The translations under genes were made by a program, and so were the position numbers. From NCBI RefSeq assembly GCF_965638725.1, contig NC_134982.1, positions 40,104,799 through 40,168,798 on the forward strand: DNA of 64,000 bases. The letters are read 5' to 3'. The notes below the pieces were generated by a model. The model made no database searches. It saw nothing but the letters and a program-made list of their open reading frames with translations, and was not told the origin of the DNA. This document shows positions 13,611-25,700 of the stretch, one piece after another. Each line of letters begins with the position of its first letter. Within the stretch, counting starts at the first letter, position 1. The stretch comes from Aptenodytes patagonicus. Taxonomy: Eukaryota > Chordata > Aves > Sphenisciformes > Spheniscidae.

Positions 13611-16600
13611 AAAGCAGACCCACATTTTAATTTTTAAAATTTATTCTTATTTAAAAATAAGTGTATGTTTGTTTATTTTAAGGTGTTTTCATGGAAAAAC
13701 AGTCATTTTTTACATCACAGTCTCTTTCATTGTACTGTGGCTGACTATGCATGAATTTAAATAAAAAGTTGCATGTTTTGGCTTGAACTGATTTTAACAG
13801 TCTAGTGCTACCAATACTATTAAGCAGAGGATAGTCTCCATTCCCCTGTGCTCAAAGCAGAAAATTGACAGAAAATGCAACCAACAAAAAATGTTTTCTG
13901 CCAGGTTAGCAAGTTGAATTGGGCCAGTGAAAACATCAGAACAGGTACAAAGGAGTGGGTGGGACTGCCTGCCCAAGGATAGGAAAGACAGAAAAGAAGT
14001 TTGCTTTTCCTCTTGTTTTTTATTTTTCAACCAAAATATCTGATTTCTGTTTTCTACATGGCCACAGATTTCCAACATTCAAAGTTGAATTGCACATCTT
14101 CCAGTAGCATAAATAGCATGATAGTTGCCTAAATCAGATCTATGTGGGTGTATAAATACTTGCAACTGTGTGTGAGGGCTTGCCTACTGCAAAATACGAA
14201 TGTGTGAACATTGGACAGATGTAAAAGTTCCCCCCTAGTGAATTACACAGTCTTTTTGCACTCTACACCAGTGATCCTACTTATTAATCCTAATAAAGTA
14301 CCTCTGAGGTAAGCACTCAGAATTACAAATGCTTGCCGTTTTACTTTGAGTTTTGTGATATTTCGTCTTCTTCCCACTCTCCCAAGTGTCTATGAATCTT
14401 ATCCTTCCCTTGTAGAATGGAAAGCACTGGTAATGAGAAGTTTGGAGAAAGCTTAAACAAAGGAACCAAATGAAAATGACCTGGAATTTATCCTTTTACA
14501 GAATCTTTTGATTTGAGGACATTTGGTATGTTTTATTGGTTAGAACAGATGATACTAGTAAGTTCTTCTGAGCGGAGGATGCAACATGAAATAGAGATGT
14601 GAAGTCTTATCCTTAACAACCAAACCTCCAATATAGCATGTGGCTGCCCAGATGAAGGTTTCATTTTCAGAAGAGCTGTGAGAGACTTAGTGCTCCCTTG
14701 CGCCCCTGGTCTGAAATGATCAACAGGAGGTTGCCATCTGCAACACTTCCAGGTTTCCCACACCTGGTGCTGGACCTTGCCTGTTTTGGCTTCTTTTCAT
14801 AACTTCTGTCTTAAATGTCATCTTATACCATTTCTTATTCTCTCCTCCAACTTAGCTGGTATAATCAGCTCTAGTTATAGAAGCTGAAGTGTCTTAGCAG
14901 TGTCAGTGGATTTCTTGTCTTCAGAGCTTCAGTGCACTCTTTCTCACTGGTATAGTCCGTAGGACTCCTGTCTAATACTGTGGCCACCAATTATTTTAAC
15001 ATGTTTGTGTGTGTGGCCACTTACATGGCAGTACTCAATAGTCTGTGCAGAAAGTCTGTAAGATGTCTTTGAATAAGAAAGATGTATTAAAGGATCATTT
15101 GAAGAGAGAAAGGAGGAAATAGGGAGTGACCTCCTTCATTTTCCAGAGATTGATGCTTAACATAGATGGAACTGCAAGACCCAGTTGTGACAAAATCTGT
15201 CACATTGCATATTTCCTATGTTGGCTCATGTTCTGTACCAAGAAGCAAGCCTGAAGCAGAAGCAAAATCTTTGTCTGAGCTGTGCAGAAGTTGCAGTGAA
15301 GTGGAAGTTGGATTGTAGTCAGGCCATTTAAAGAAATGATTAAATGTTTTCAGTATGTCTGGCGTCTTGTTACTGTGGGATCACTATGTATTCCTTTTCC
15401 TTATGGAAGAATATAAATACAGTACTTAATGTTTCAGAGTGTGTAAGTGGTAGAATTTTAATTTCTCTATTTGCTGGAAAATACTTGTGCACTACAAATG
15501 GGAACTGAAAGCCCTCTCTATTTCCTGGAGATCGCCTTCTCTTCTAACTTAACATTTGCTGCCTTTCTCTTTTCTTTAAGCAACAAGCCAGTAATGGACT
15601 GATGTAATTATCAACACATTAATGGTAGTTCCAAAGGGCCCTAGATATCTTGGCAATTTACCTTATACAGGGGAAGAGGTTCCTATTGTTTTAACTTTAG
15701 CTATTCAATTCTGTTTCTAATAAGCTTGTTGTAAATACTCAAGGAGAAGCAGTACCATATTGTTCTCTTCATCTTTTGTTAGATGCTTTGCAATAACAAC
15801 AAAGTCACATTTCTGAAAATGGATAGCTCTGGATATGTGTTAAAACTTACAAAAGATCTCAGTAGTCATGATGTATAGCCTGGCTATTTTATAAATCAAC
15901 AGCAGGGAGCTACAGGAGACGCTCTTTTCTGTTAAAAGAGAATTAAAGCAGTGGCTGAGAAATTGTTTTCTGATCACAGAGAAATCTCTGGTACTAGACA
16001 ACATTGTCCTTTTGTAGTCAATACAGATGCTCTAGCTTGTAGCTGTCTATGATATGAAACTTTTCAGTTTAAGGACCGAGATAGTAAGAGCTCATGAAAC
16101 AACACCAGCTGTGCTGTCAGATTTTACACCTAAACTGTATCAATAGCAATAGTATTTCAATGACAGCGAACAGGGTTTTGTTAATGCAGACTGCTGATTT
16201 TAGAGAGAAATGCCAAACGTTTGGGATGTACTTGCTTAGTTAATAAGCAATGTGTGTATCAATCTGTGACTAGAGCTTGGGACTGCACAGCATGAGCATT
16301 TTGTATCCTGATTGCTTTATTCTTGTAGGTTCAGAGAGAAGTAAAACAAGGCTTTTGCAACCTGCATTAGGTCATACTCAGCTTGAAAAGGCTGCCAGAG
16401 AGAGGAAAATGCACATTTCTCATTTTAGAAAGCTTAATGTATCAGTTCATTCAAATCAGTTTAAAATATTCATTGTGTCAAAATATGTAACATATATTAT
16501 TGTTACTTATAACAAGCAAAGATTAAGTAGAATTGTCAGGAGACAGATTATCAAGTTTTTCTGTCAAGAACTAGTACTTATTCCAGACAGACGAGTGAAT

Positions 16601-17742
16601 TTCCTCGCAATTATATATACTTCTCCAAAGCATAAACAAACCCCATCTTCTTCTGCTGCAACATTCAAAATTACCTGGGAGTTGTTCTGCTCCTCGGTCT
16701 CTGAGCGTCATTTGCTGCCTTCTTTCTTTGGCAGTGCAGCAGGGTGCTAAGTGAGCAGGTGGGGGTGAGTGGGATATCTTCTTGCTCATGTGGTAAGGAT
16801 TTGGAGCAAGAACCAAACTTTGCTCAGGGCAAAGCCTGAGTAAAATTGTTTGGTCCAGAGGGATTAAATGTTTGAGATGGGCGCTGGTGCAGTCTGAGAG
16901 CAGCTTCTCAACAGACCCTTTCTCTCCTGGCAAATAGGATGGTCTGCTGTAGATTTCCCCAACTGTGTTCCCTCTGCCTGTTCTCAGACTTGCAGTTAAT
17001 TATTATTTTTCCCTTAAGACACATAGTGTGTGTATGTAGCCTGCACGCATTTTGCTGCAGCAAGACCGTGACTCCTGTCGAAGGATGACCTAGATCTTGG
17101 AAGTTTGCCTGTGAGCCCTATCATTCCTATTTGCATAAACCCAGAATAAGGGGCTCATGCTTAAAAGATTCTGATCTTACCTTGGGCTGACCCAGCAGAA
17201 TGAGTAGGCTTAACTACCTTCCCAGATCAGGATCAGTACCTGGAAAAGTAATGCTCTTGGTTCTTAGGGTTTACCCGGGCAAAGCACTCTCTGAATTGAA
17301 CGGTAGTTTTGCCTGGGCAGAGACTCCAGTGGTGAGCCCAAGATGCTCAGACTTGCATCATTTTCAGACAATGCTGCAAAAGTCAGGGGGTGGGTACAGC
17401 TACTGAATTCTGATATATATACTTAATTATGTTATATATACATATTGAGTATGTAGCCCCAGGCAGCAACACCTCGTGCTGACAGCTTTCGTGTGATGTA
17501 TGTACCTCTGGACTGGAGCAAATCACTGAAGATAGAATGCTAGCTCTGCACATCTTGAATCACATGCAAATGCATTGGTTTAAAATAAGGGGGGTGTGTG
17601 TGTGTACACAGAAAAGACTGTCATTTCAGTCCTTGCAGTAACCAACAGAGAAATAAAGAAGTTCATGCCAAGGACATGTTTCTCTAGTTGTTTGGGACAA
17701 GCTACTTGACTTTTGGTTTTGGTTTTTGCTGGTTTGTTGTTG

Positions 17743-17769
<27 letters not shown>
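17743..17769. repeat. T27 homopolymer run
   Basis: This is an uninterrupted run of 27 T preceded by a T/G-rich lead-in (17711-17742). On the minus strand it is a poly(A) tract. I see no gene-like or retroposed sequence attached to it, so it is listed as a simple repeat only. Its length is likely polymorphic. Confidence 0.95.
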
Positions 17770-17775
<6 letters not shown>

Positions 17776-19354
17776 CATAGTCTGAGATGTTTAGGCTTTT
17801 AGTAATCCCTAAAGATGCAAAAAAAGAAAAGAGGAAAGATGGGGAAAAAAAATTCCCAAATTTTCATCACTCTGTAAAAATCTGACCTTGTCATCTCCTG
17901 ATTACATGCTGCAAATAAGTAGGCTGTAGCAGAGGTGTCATCTTCTTTGTAAATCATGTAATTTGAGGCTTCCTTTCACTCTATCACAGTAAACCAGGCA
18001 TGCAATTCATTCTTTTGTTTGGACAGTTGGTCTTCTAATTAAGAAGCAGGTGACTATTTCTGCACCAAATGGTTCTCCTTTTGTGTATCTTTCTACTCCC
18101 TGTGAGGTTAATACATATTGAAATGGGATATGTCTGTGCCCAACTAGGAGAGCAAATAACACCGGAACAGAGGGAACAGTAAAGGGAAACAGAACAATTG
18201 TCAAAGAAGATCATCCTTAGTGTCTGTAAGATACAGAAGGATACAGCAAACTGGATTGCATCTCCAGGATTGAGCTGCTGCTTACTACAGTCCAAATGAC
18301 TTCTGGGGTTGGTCTTACTGGACTTTGCAAGGATGGCCATATGTTACATATGTGTATAAACCCAAAACAGAAATCAAAACAAACATAATGACAATTCAAG
18401 GGTAATGCACTCCAACCTGGCTGGAAGGCAGCAGGCATGCTGTGCCCCCATTAGCTGTTCCACAGGTGTGAAGTGATACTGTGTAGGCACTCTGGCTAGA
18501 AAATGGGTATATGATGAGATAATCAGACCTCTGGAAATGTCTAATGTAATATGCTGTGAATAAACACCTGTAAGATGCTTTATTTTTTTTTTTATCCTAA
18601 ATTCTCAAATCCCCTTGTGATTGTCAGATTGCTAAGTGTCAAAGCATAGGAGACCTTCTTGTTTTAGAGAGGAAAAATTTGAGTTCCACGGGTATTACTT
18701 GACTTGCCTAAAAGCAACAGCAGTAGCCTCGGCAGTGTAAACCACTTCCCCTGACTACTTTTCCTCTAGAGGAATGTGTTGTTCAAGTTGGCATTAATGA
18801 TCTGGGATGAGCTGCATTGCATCTACATCCAGGACCTGTATATTCACTACTGAAAGACAGAAGCACACAGTAACAGCTTGTGTGCATGTGTGCTGATGCC
18901 CCTCTCTATAGGCATGGTTCTCTCTTCTCAGTTCAGATATACAAAAATATCCTTTGTGATCTGGTCATAAATCAACACAAATTAATATTAAAGAATTATG
19001 CCAGGAGGAAAACTTGCCTTTCATATTTAATGCCATTCATTGAAACCACTCTCTAGTTCATTCTTTTCCTTTGTTTATTTGTCACTGCCTTTTGCTCCAC
19101 CATTTGTTTTACATGAATGTTGTTTAACATGATGATGCTCTTTTCTTACCAGTGGAAGGGCGTAGCCTGGACTGAAATGCTGGTTCCAGGATTACTGAGA
19201 GTTCATAGTATGCGTCATTACAGAACAATATGAATGGGAACAAAGACCATTACAAAACTAGCAAGTGAATCACCCCTCTCTCCCCATGCCCCCCCATGCC
19301 TATTCAAAAAACAACTTTGAAAGTCTAAATTAAATTTGAAAGGGGGGAGCAGGA

Positions 19355-19367
19355 GGGGGGGGGGGGG
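19355..19367. repeat. G13 homopolymer run
   Basis: Thirteen consecutive G lie in a G-rich patch (19340-19367, with further GGGGGG at 19342-19347). The patch could form a quadruplex on the plus strand and is prone to length error in sequencing. Confidence 0.9.
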
Positions 19368-21829
19368 AATGTAGGGTTTAGGGTAGATACCGTGGCATGT
19401 ATGATCTGTAAGAGTCTTCATTCTGTGGAAGTGCTTGCACAATGGGGTGTATTGAGGGCAAATGAAATACCTTGAACTTTGTGCAGGCTTAAGTAAAACT
19501 CTTAACATTATTTGAGACTCTTTTTTGTGACTTAATTTTTACGCATTTTTATTTCTCCTTTGAGTAATATTAAGAGACCAGAATGCTCACAGAAAAATAG
19601 GACAGCTGAAGTATAGACAACTTCTGGAGATTTTTTACAAACACAAGCAAGGTTTTTATGAGCTGCAGTATCTCTTCTCCAACTCTATCAGACTAATAAA
19701 ACAGGCAAAGTTTCAGGAGCAAAATCCTTCCATTTGATGTCTTATACAAATACATATCACTAGTATGAAACTTGTGCATTAGTTCTAGAAATGGAGATCC
19801 AAAAGGAGATTTTTTTAAAAAATGTGATTAACATTATGTGAAGATAAATATAATTATAAAATGACAGCAAAAAACTACTAAAAATGCAGCAGCTTTAATA
19901 AAAATTAGAAGAGAGGAGGGAGGAAGTTCTGACATGAATTTCTGATGTACTGTGAACACTGAGGTTTCCATCTGCTCACAGATCTCTCACTTGTTGTGAG
20001 CACTGGGCAAGGAAGGCACCAAGTGTTGCTCACTGGAGGAGCTTTTGATGGTTGCCAGACCATCAGGTTGTATTCCACAGAGGGACATTTAAGAGTCCTC
20101 TAAGTGAGGTTTCAAGGGATGTTTTCAAATGTCCCACTTGGTCTCTTTAGTGATCTGTACAGTGCAGGAAAAATGACAACAAAAACTTAAGTTATGAGGT
20201 AGTGAATCTGAAACTCCCTGTAACCAAATGGAAATCAGGTGATTGTAATAGCTATGGAAAGGAGGAAGATAACATTTACTTTTGGAAGCTTCAAAAGCTG
20301 AGGGTTTTTATGGTGATTCGTATCCATGGACCTCTGCAACAATTCCTCATCTGCCAGTGCCTTTATGGTGGACTCTTGGTTTTCTCCATCTCACTGGTCT
20401 CAGTTCCACACTGGAGAAGCAGAAGGAAGGCTTGCACCTCTCACACTCACATGCTCAAATGTATATTGGCATGGCGACAGTCTAACTCATGGCAGCAGCA
20501 AAAGGCAGTTCTGTTTGGCCACAAGCTCTAGATGCTGCTCTAACTTAACAGTGTATAGCATTAATCAGAATTAGGAAAAAAGAGGTACTCCTCATTAGTA
20601 GAGTGAAACTACGTTAGATGGATTACAAGGAGAGTTAAAAATAGAAGAAAGAAGAAAAAAAATAGGAATAGGATTAAGAAGTTGAAAGAGAAAGTACAGA
20701 AACAAGAGACAAGCATGTAAAGAGAGCAGATTCAGAGAGAAGTCAATCTTGCTAGGTCTAAGTTAAACTACTAGGAAAAAAACCCAGGCAGCAAACCTTC
20801 TGTGATAAGCAGCTGAGGTCAGGTTCAAATATCTCCTGTAGTTTTTGAAGCGGTCTCCTGAAGTGGTACAAACCTACATATATCCGTGGAGCCTGTTTTA
20901 TTGACTGCACATTCAACACAGGTTCCTGTTAAATGTCCTCTTTGAGAGGGCTACTTGGAGAATGAGTTTCTGTGGTTCTTTAACAGGTATTGCACCAGCT
21001 GCCCATGCCACTTTAACAATTTACTCATATGATCATAATTTGTTATTCCTTTAAAACAAGTGATTTTGAAAAACACTTATAGGCATCCAAAGTAACTACA
21101 AACATCCAAAATTGTTAATGGTGTTTTTGTGGGTCCTGTTACCTGGGTGACTTTTAGGCTTTGTTCCTTGCCCATTTGTTATTTACAAAAGGTGTGTTCT
21201 TCACCTTTCCTTAAGAAATCTAGTCTTAGATGTCTGTGGTTTCTTATCTTGTGAGAATAACTGCAAAAGACTGAGCTGTAATGCAGCTGTGATGCAGCAG
21301 TTGGAGAGGAGGAAAGACCCTCCTAAGGATGTTGGGGTGCCTGGGTTCAGCTCAGAGGAGCACAGCTGCTCCAGACTTTTAAACAGCATGTAAAAGTCAT
21401 GATGATGGCAGGGAGGCACAGAAAAGGCTGCTTTTCTGATTGTCCTTGCCCATCATGAGCGATCTGAGATCGTGAGAATCCCTCATGCTTTCAAAAAGAG
21501 ACAAGAAAATACTACTTCTTTCTTGGTTATTTCCTAAACAATAACTGGTCATTGAAATGAGGGACCTATGTACTTGTGTTGATATTTGTAAGGAGCAGGA
21601 CTAAAGCGGATGGGGTGGGTGTGAATCTTCCAGTGCACACCTTCTCTGTCCAACTGTCTCTTAATGCCAAGTTATGCCTATAGCTCCCTGGATAATTTGC
21701 TAGTATTTACCACTTCAACCAGAGTGATATTTTGGGGAGGCCCCCTTGCTCCATTGGGCTGCTGAAAGGAATTATTTCCCCTACAAGCCTTGTGTTGCTT
21801 CATAAATACAAACATTCATTTTCAATTGC

Positions 21830-22340
21830 CTGTAAGTTATTCGGGGGCAGGAAAAAATAAGGTTGAGTAATTGTAACTTTCATTGAGAAGAAGTGTTGAA
21901 GAAATTAATTCTTACAGTGCTGAAAGCCATACAAGTTTATAGTAAAAGTACAATTGTTAATTCTTAAATTTGATTGCAATTACCATGCTACCCTATTACA
22001 ACATCAAGCATTGTTTCATTTCAATAAGCTACTTTAGGAGATACTTGCCAAGATTAGAAATGATCAGCTCTAAGAAAATGGAAAACAGTGTTTTGCCTTT
22101 ACCTCGTGATTGCCTTTGTACTGTATTTCCTCTAGAATGAAATTTTACTACTAAAATGAATGTTCAGTCATTTTCCAAACACAGTTTTAACCAGATATTT
22201 GTTATGCAGATTTTGCCTGGTTTTCTTATTAGCCATCCCTGCGGACTTTCTGTTGTTATACATGTCAGCTGAATCCCTTCATCAGTGAGTTTTCAATAGT
22301 GTCATTGAATGTAGCTGAAAAATCCATGCAAAACAATAAC
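21830..22340. other. Candidate conserved non-coding element
   Basis: About 500 bases of complex AT-rich sequence, free of simple repeats and transposon motifs. It is dense in homeodomain-like words (TTAATTCTT, CAATTGTTAATTC, TTGCAATTACC, CTTATTAGCC), with TGATCAGCT and a TGTCAGCTGAATCCC segment near 22262. The texture resembles a developmental enhancer. This is judgement from pattern only. Confidence 0.25.
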
Positions 22341-22925
22341 CTAGTCCTGAGTCCCTGTGAGCCTGGACAACAGCTTGCCTGCAAATCCATCCAGTGCAAA
22401 TGAATTTCAGGGACAAACAGCAAAAGAAAACATAGTGGGTTGTACCAACAATAATCATGCCTTGACCAGGTTTCCCGAGTACAAAAAAGTCACTTCAAGG
22501 AGAAGTTAATGATCCTTCTGTACTGACCTCCACAGACAAACAGCTGGTCGCTCACCTACTGATCAAACTACCCTGTCCCTTGATTTACATTTTTGGGGGA
22601 ATTCTCTGTCCTGGGCACCAGCTGTTACTGTCATCAACTACCTCTGTGGTGGACTTCCTGGAAAGCCAAATGAATACAATTTGGTTTCCAGATAGCCACT
22701 GAAGCTGAATATTGAACCCTGGACTGCACCTTTTTTTCTTCCTATATGTTGGCTTTGTTTTTTTCCTTATACTAAGTCTTGTATAACAAAGTCCTGTGTA
22801 ATTCTATAGCTGATTTGCAGTGCTTTAAGCGGTTAACTATTTGCTGAACATGACAATGTCCATTGCCTCTGCGAAACTAATACATGTTTTATACAGTTTG
22901 CTCCATTGACCACCGAATTTCAGTG

Positions 22926-22939
22926 CTCCTAGAGGGCAG
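22926..22939 (+). promoter_or_regulatory. Possible CTCF-binding core
   Basis: The 14-mer CTCCTAGAGGGCAG matches 12 of 14 positions of the vertebrate CTCF core CCWSYAGRKGGCRS, including the invariant AG and GGC. It sits in a locally GC-richer patch (22926-22990). A single motif match in 64 kb is weak evidence; binding would need to be shown. Confidence 0.3.
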
Positions 22940-24713
22940 CACGGCCAGGGTGGAGGGAGAGAAGGGCTGAGCTGGGGGGCAAGGGACACTGCAGCACTGG
23001 CTACAGCAACCTTTTACAATAGCTGAGGGATTGAGGTAGAGTTGACTTTCTCATCTGCTGGAAATCCATCCTGGGCTCCAGGCAGACTCCAAGGACGGAG
23101 TGCCACCTACTGAAATACCACTGCTGAAGAGAGTTCTGCAGAGATGTGTAAAACTGGTGGAAACTAGGGCTTAGGTAGTAGCTGGGTGAGTTAAAAGAGC
23201 CCTAGACCTCCACAGGTCTATTACTTTTAGACTTTTTCTAAGGTCTTTCTATCTGTTTACTCTCTTTTCCCAGTACATCATTACTATTGCTGGTGTGGCC
23301 AGCACTGGCCTGCCAACTGACTCATTTCAGAGAGCAATGCTATATAGTCCAGCTATGAAAAAGATGCCATCAAAATGTACTAATTGGCCTGGAAAGGGCA
23401 CTGGAAACAAACTGCACTCTCAGAAGAGAGGGGTCAGCTCCTGTAGTGCCACCTCATACAGCAGATCAGCACTGATTTTTTGCAATAAATGTATTAGCCC
23501 ATATTAAGAATTCAGCACTAGGTTTTGTGTAGGTGCAGCTGCAAATCCTGCCTTGCTGTTGTTGGGCCATGCCATTTGGGCTGCAGTATGATGGACTCTT
23601 GTGCTAAGCTAGGCAGAGAGGGTAAGTTGAAGCACATGATGGCAGTTGTGGTGTGACTGGCAGGGACATCACCAGTCAAGAGATACAGCTTGCAGTAAGA
23701 ACCTGCACCAAAATATGAGGATAGGCAAACAGCACAAAATAAATAATTGATCATTGGCAAAGGAACTAACTTGTGAAACTTGTAAGTTGTGCAATATTGT
23801 TTCCAGGAAATCAGAATTTGGCATGATCTGGTCAGTTCCCTTTATAATTTGAAAGGAAAAGAATAAGCTAAATTTTATTTCAAATAATCTGTGAACTGTT
23901 TCACTAAAGGTTAGTTGTGTTTTCGTATCACTGTACCATTACCTCAGATTCCCCTGCACCCGTCACCCTTTAATGTGTCATATAAACTTGAATATATTTA
24001 ATTTTATTGCTGTAGTAGAGAGACTGAAATTATCAGAAAGAGAATTTACTAAGTATAACAAAACAAAATAGCTAGAGCCAGTCAAAGTTTTCGAAAGGAG
24101 ATATCCTCTGTCATTTTTAAGGTGGCTTGTCTACCCTTCTGTCTCCCCTACTCGTATAAGGGAGTATAAACACATTTTACTGTATCTTACCTGCAAACAT
24201 CTAGCACAATTATACCTATATTATCTTGCCTCTTCTTTTTGATTAGATTTTCATTAATAATACCTCAGCTGTCTTTGCTATTGCCTTTTAGATAATGACT
24301 GTAAGATGACTTTTATGACTTGTCTTCATTATACCTGGTGCTATGCAATGAATCAAGAAAGAGTATATTTGTTCAGAATGTGAGACATCCAACAAAATAG
24401 ATAAGGGAAGAGAGAAGAATGTGAAATATGGGGCAGAAAATATGTGCTATAGAATACATAATGACATGGAGCTTGATGAGACCGTTTTTAAGTTACAGAG
24501 GGCTCAAAACGGAACAGAAATCGTAATTAAAACATTAATCTTTGAAATAACTTTGTTTATTATTGACAAAATTATCTCAGACATCAGCATGCCATATATT
24601 TACTGCACTGATAAGCACTGATTAACATTTTGGAAATACGTTAGTGAAAGTGCGGTAGTGTTTATAGCAGACTGAACATGAAGGACGTAGGCCTTTAAAA
24701 GCAATAGCAGGTA

Positions 24714-24756
24714 GTGCACGCACGTGCGCATGCATGCGCACGCACACACACACACA
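24714..24756. repeat. 43-bp uninterrupted alternating purine-pyrimidine tract
   Basis: Every base from 24714 to 24756 alternates purine and pyrimidine. The left part mixes GTGCACGCACGTGCGC with the palindrome GCGCATGCATGCGC, and the right part is (CA)n. Tracts of CG and CA/TG dinucleotides of this length are classic Z-DNA formers. The palindromic centre could also extrude a small cruciform. Confidence 0.9.
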
Positions 24757-25439
24757 GGGAGCTTCCAGCCTGAAGTTAAGTACAAATTAGAAAGTGCTCA
24801 GTCCTGAATCATCTGATGTCTCTTGAAGTCTTGTGGGATTTTCACTGTCTACTGTACTGACAGCCAAACTAGGCTGTCTGGAAAGCTGTGGCACTACAAG
24901 AAATTTGCCTCTGATATTTGTTGTTTCTGTTGTCTATTTTTATAAGAAAGGATCCTATGAAAAGCATCCTGTTAAATACATAAAATCAGGGCTATATCTT
25001 TAGCAGGACAGATCTGACCAGTTCTGGATAAAGTATCCTACAAGCTTAAGCTTTTAGATAATTTGCAAACTAATTTTTGTTTCTCCAGTTGCTCTCATAA
25101 ATCACCAATATTTGATAAATAAGTTGATTTATATAGGTCATTTGCTATTGATTTTGACTACACTTCTGTCTGCTCTCCAGTGACTGTTTGCTTGCAGGTA
25201 CCTTGAAATGTAGTGCTCAACTTCGTGCCTGCCCCTTCGTTGGATATCTGACACTTCCTTCACAGGAGGCAACAAATACTAAATGCAAATGACAAAGATG
25301 AAACAATGAGTGTGAAATCGCACACATCCAGCATCTGCTTGGAGGTGCCTCTTTTGCTTTACTATTTGTAGAAAGTCCCAAAATTTAAGAACCCTGAGGA
25401 ATAGGTCCTGCTTTGTCCCCTCATTAGCTGTGTTTAATA

Positions 25440-25700
25440 GGCTTCTCATAATGGTGACTCAGTGCCACATCGATCATTGCTGACCTTTAATCCAGCTACT
25501 CAGTATGCAGATAGATAAAAATCTCTTGAGAAGGCCAAATGGCAGTCTACTGCTGTATTAGGGCATGTTTTCCTTATCTGTTATGTCCTTTTATAAAGAA
25601 TCACTACAGCCATAAGGAACCAGGTTCCCAATTGCTACTCGTCTTCCAAGTAAATGAGATGAATTAACAGATGGGATGAGCTTTCCAACATTACCACACA
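25440..25700. other. Candidate conserved non-coding element
   Basis: This is repeat-free complex sequence with TGACTCAG (AP-1 like, near 25456), CATCGATC, CTTATCTG (GATA on the minus strand) and AATGAGATGAATTAACAGATG towards the right. The density of transcription-factor-like words and the lack of simple repeats suggest constraint. No alignment was possible. Confidence 0.2.

Larger units (their letters stand above)
13611..21830. other. Non-coding unique sequence, no gene recognised
   Basis: The longest frame is 157 codons (16277-16750 plus), without domain, signal peptide or repeats, and with a length expected once by chance in a window of this size. Low-complexity items are a short (GT) run at about 17588-17605, a 27-base T run at 17743-17769 and a 13-base G run at 19355-19367. 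No recognisable transposon was found. Confidence 0.6.

Noticed and set aside
16277..16750. 157-codon open frame (plus)
   Set aside because: No domain, low-complexity or membrane pattern, and no protein-like conservation signal visible. With A+T-rich stop frequency about one frame this long is expected by chance in six frames of 64 kb.
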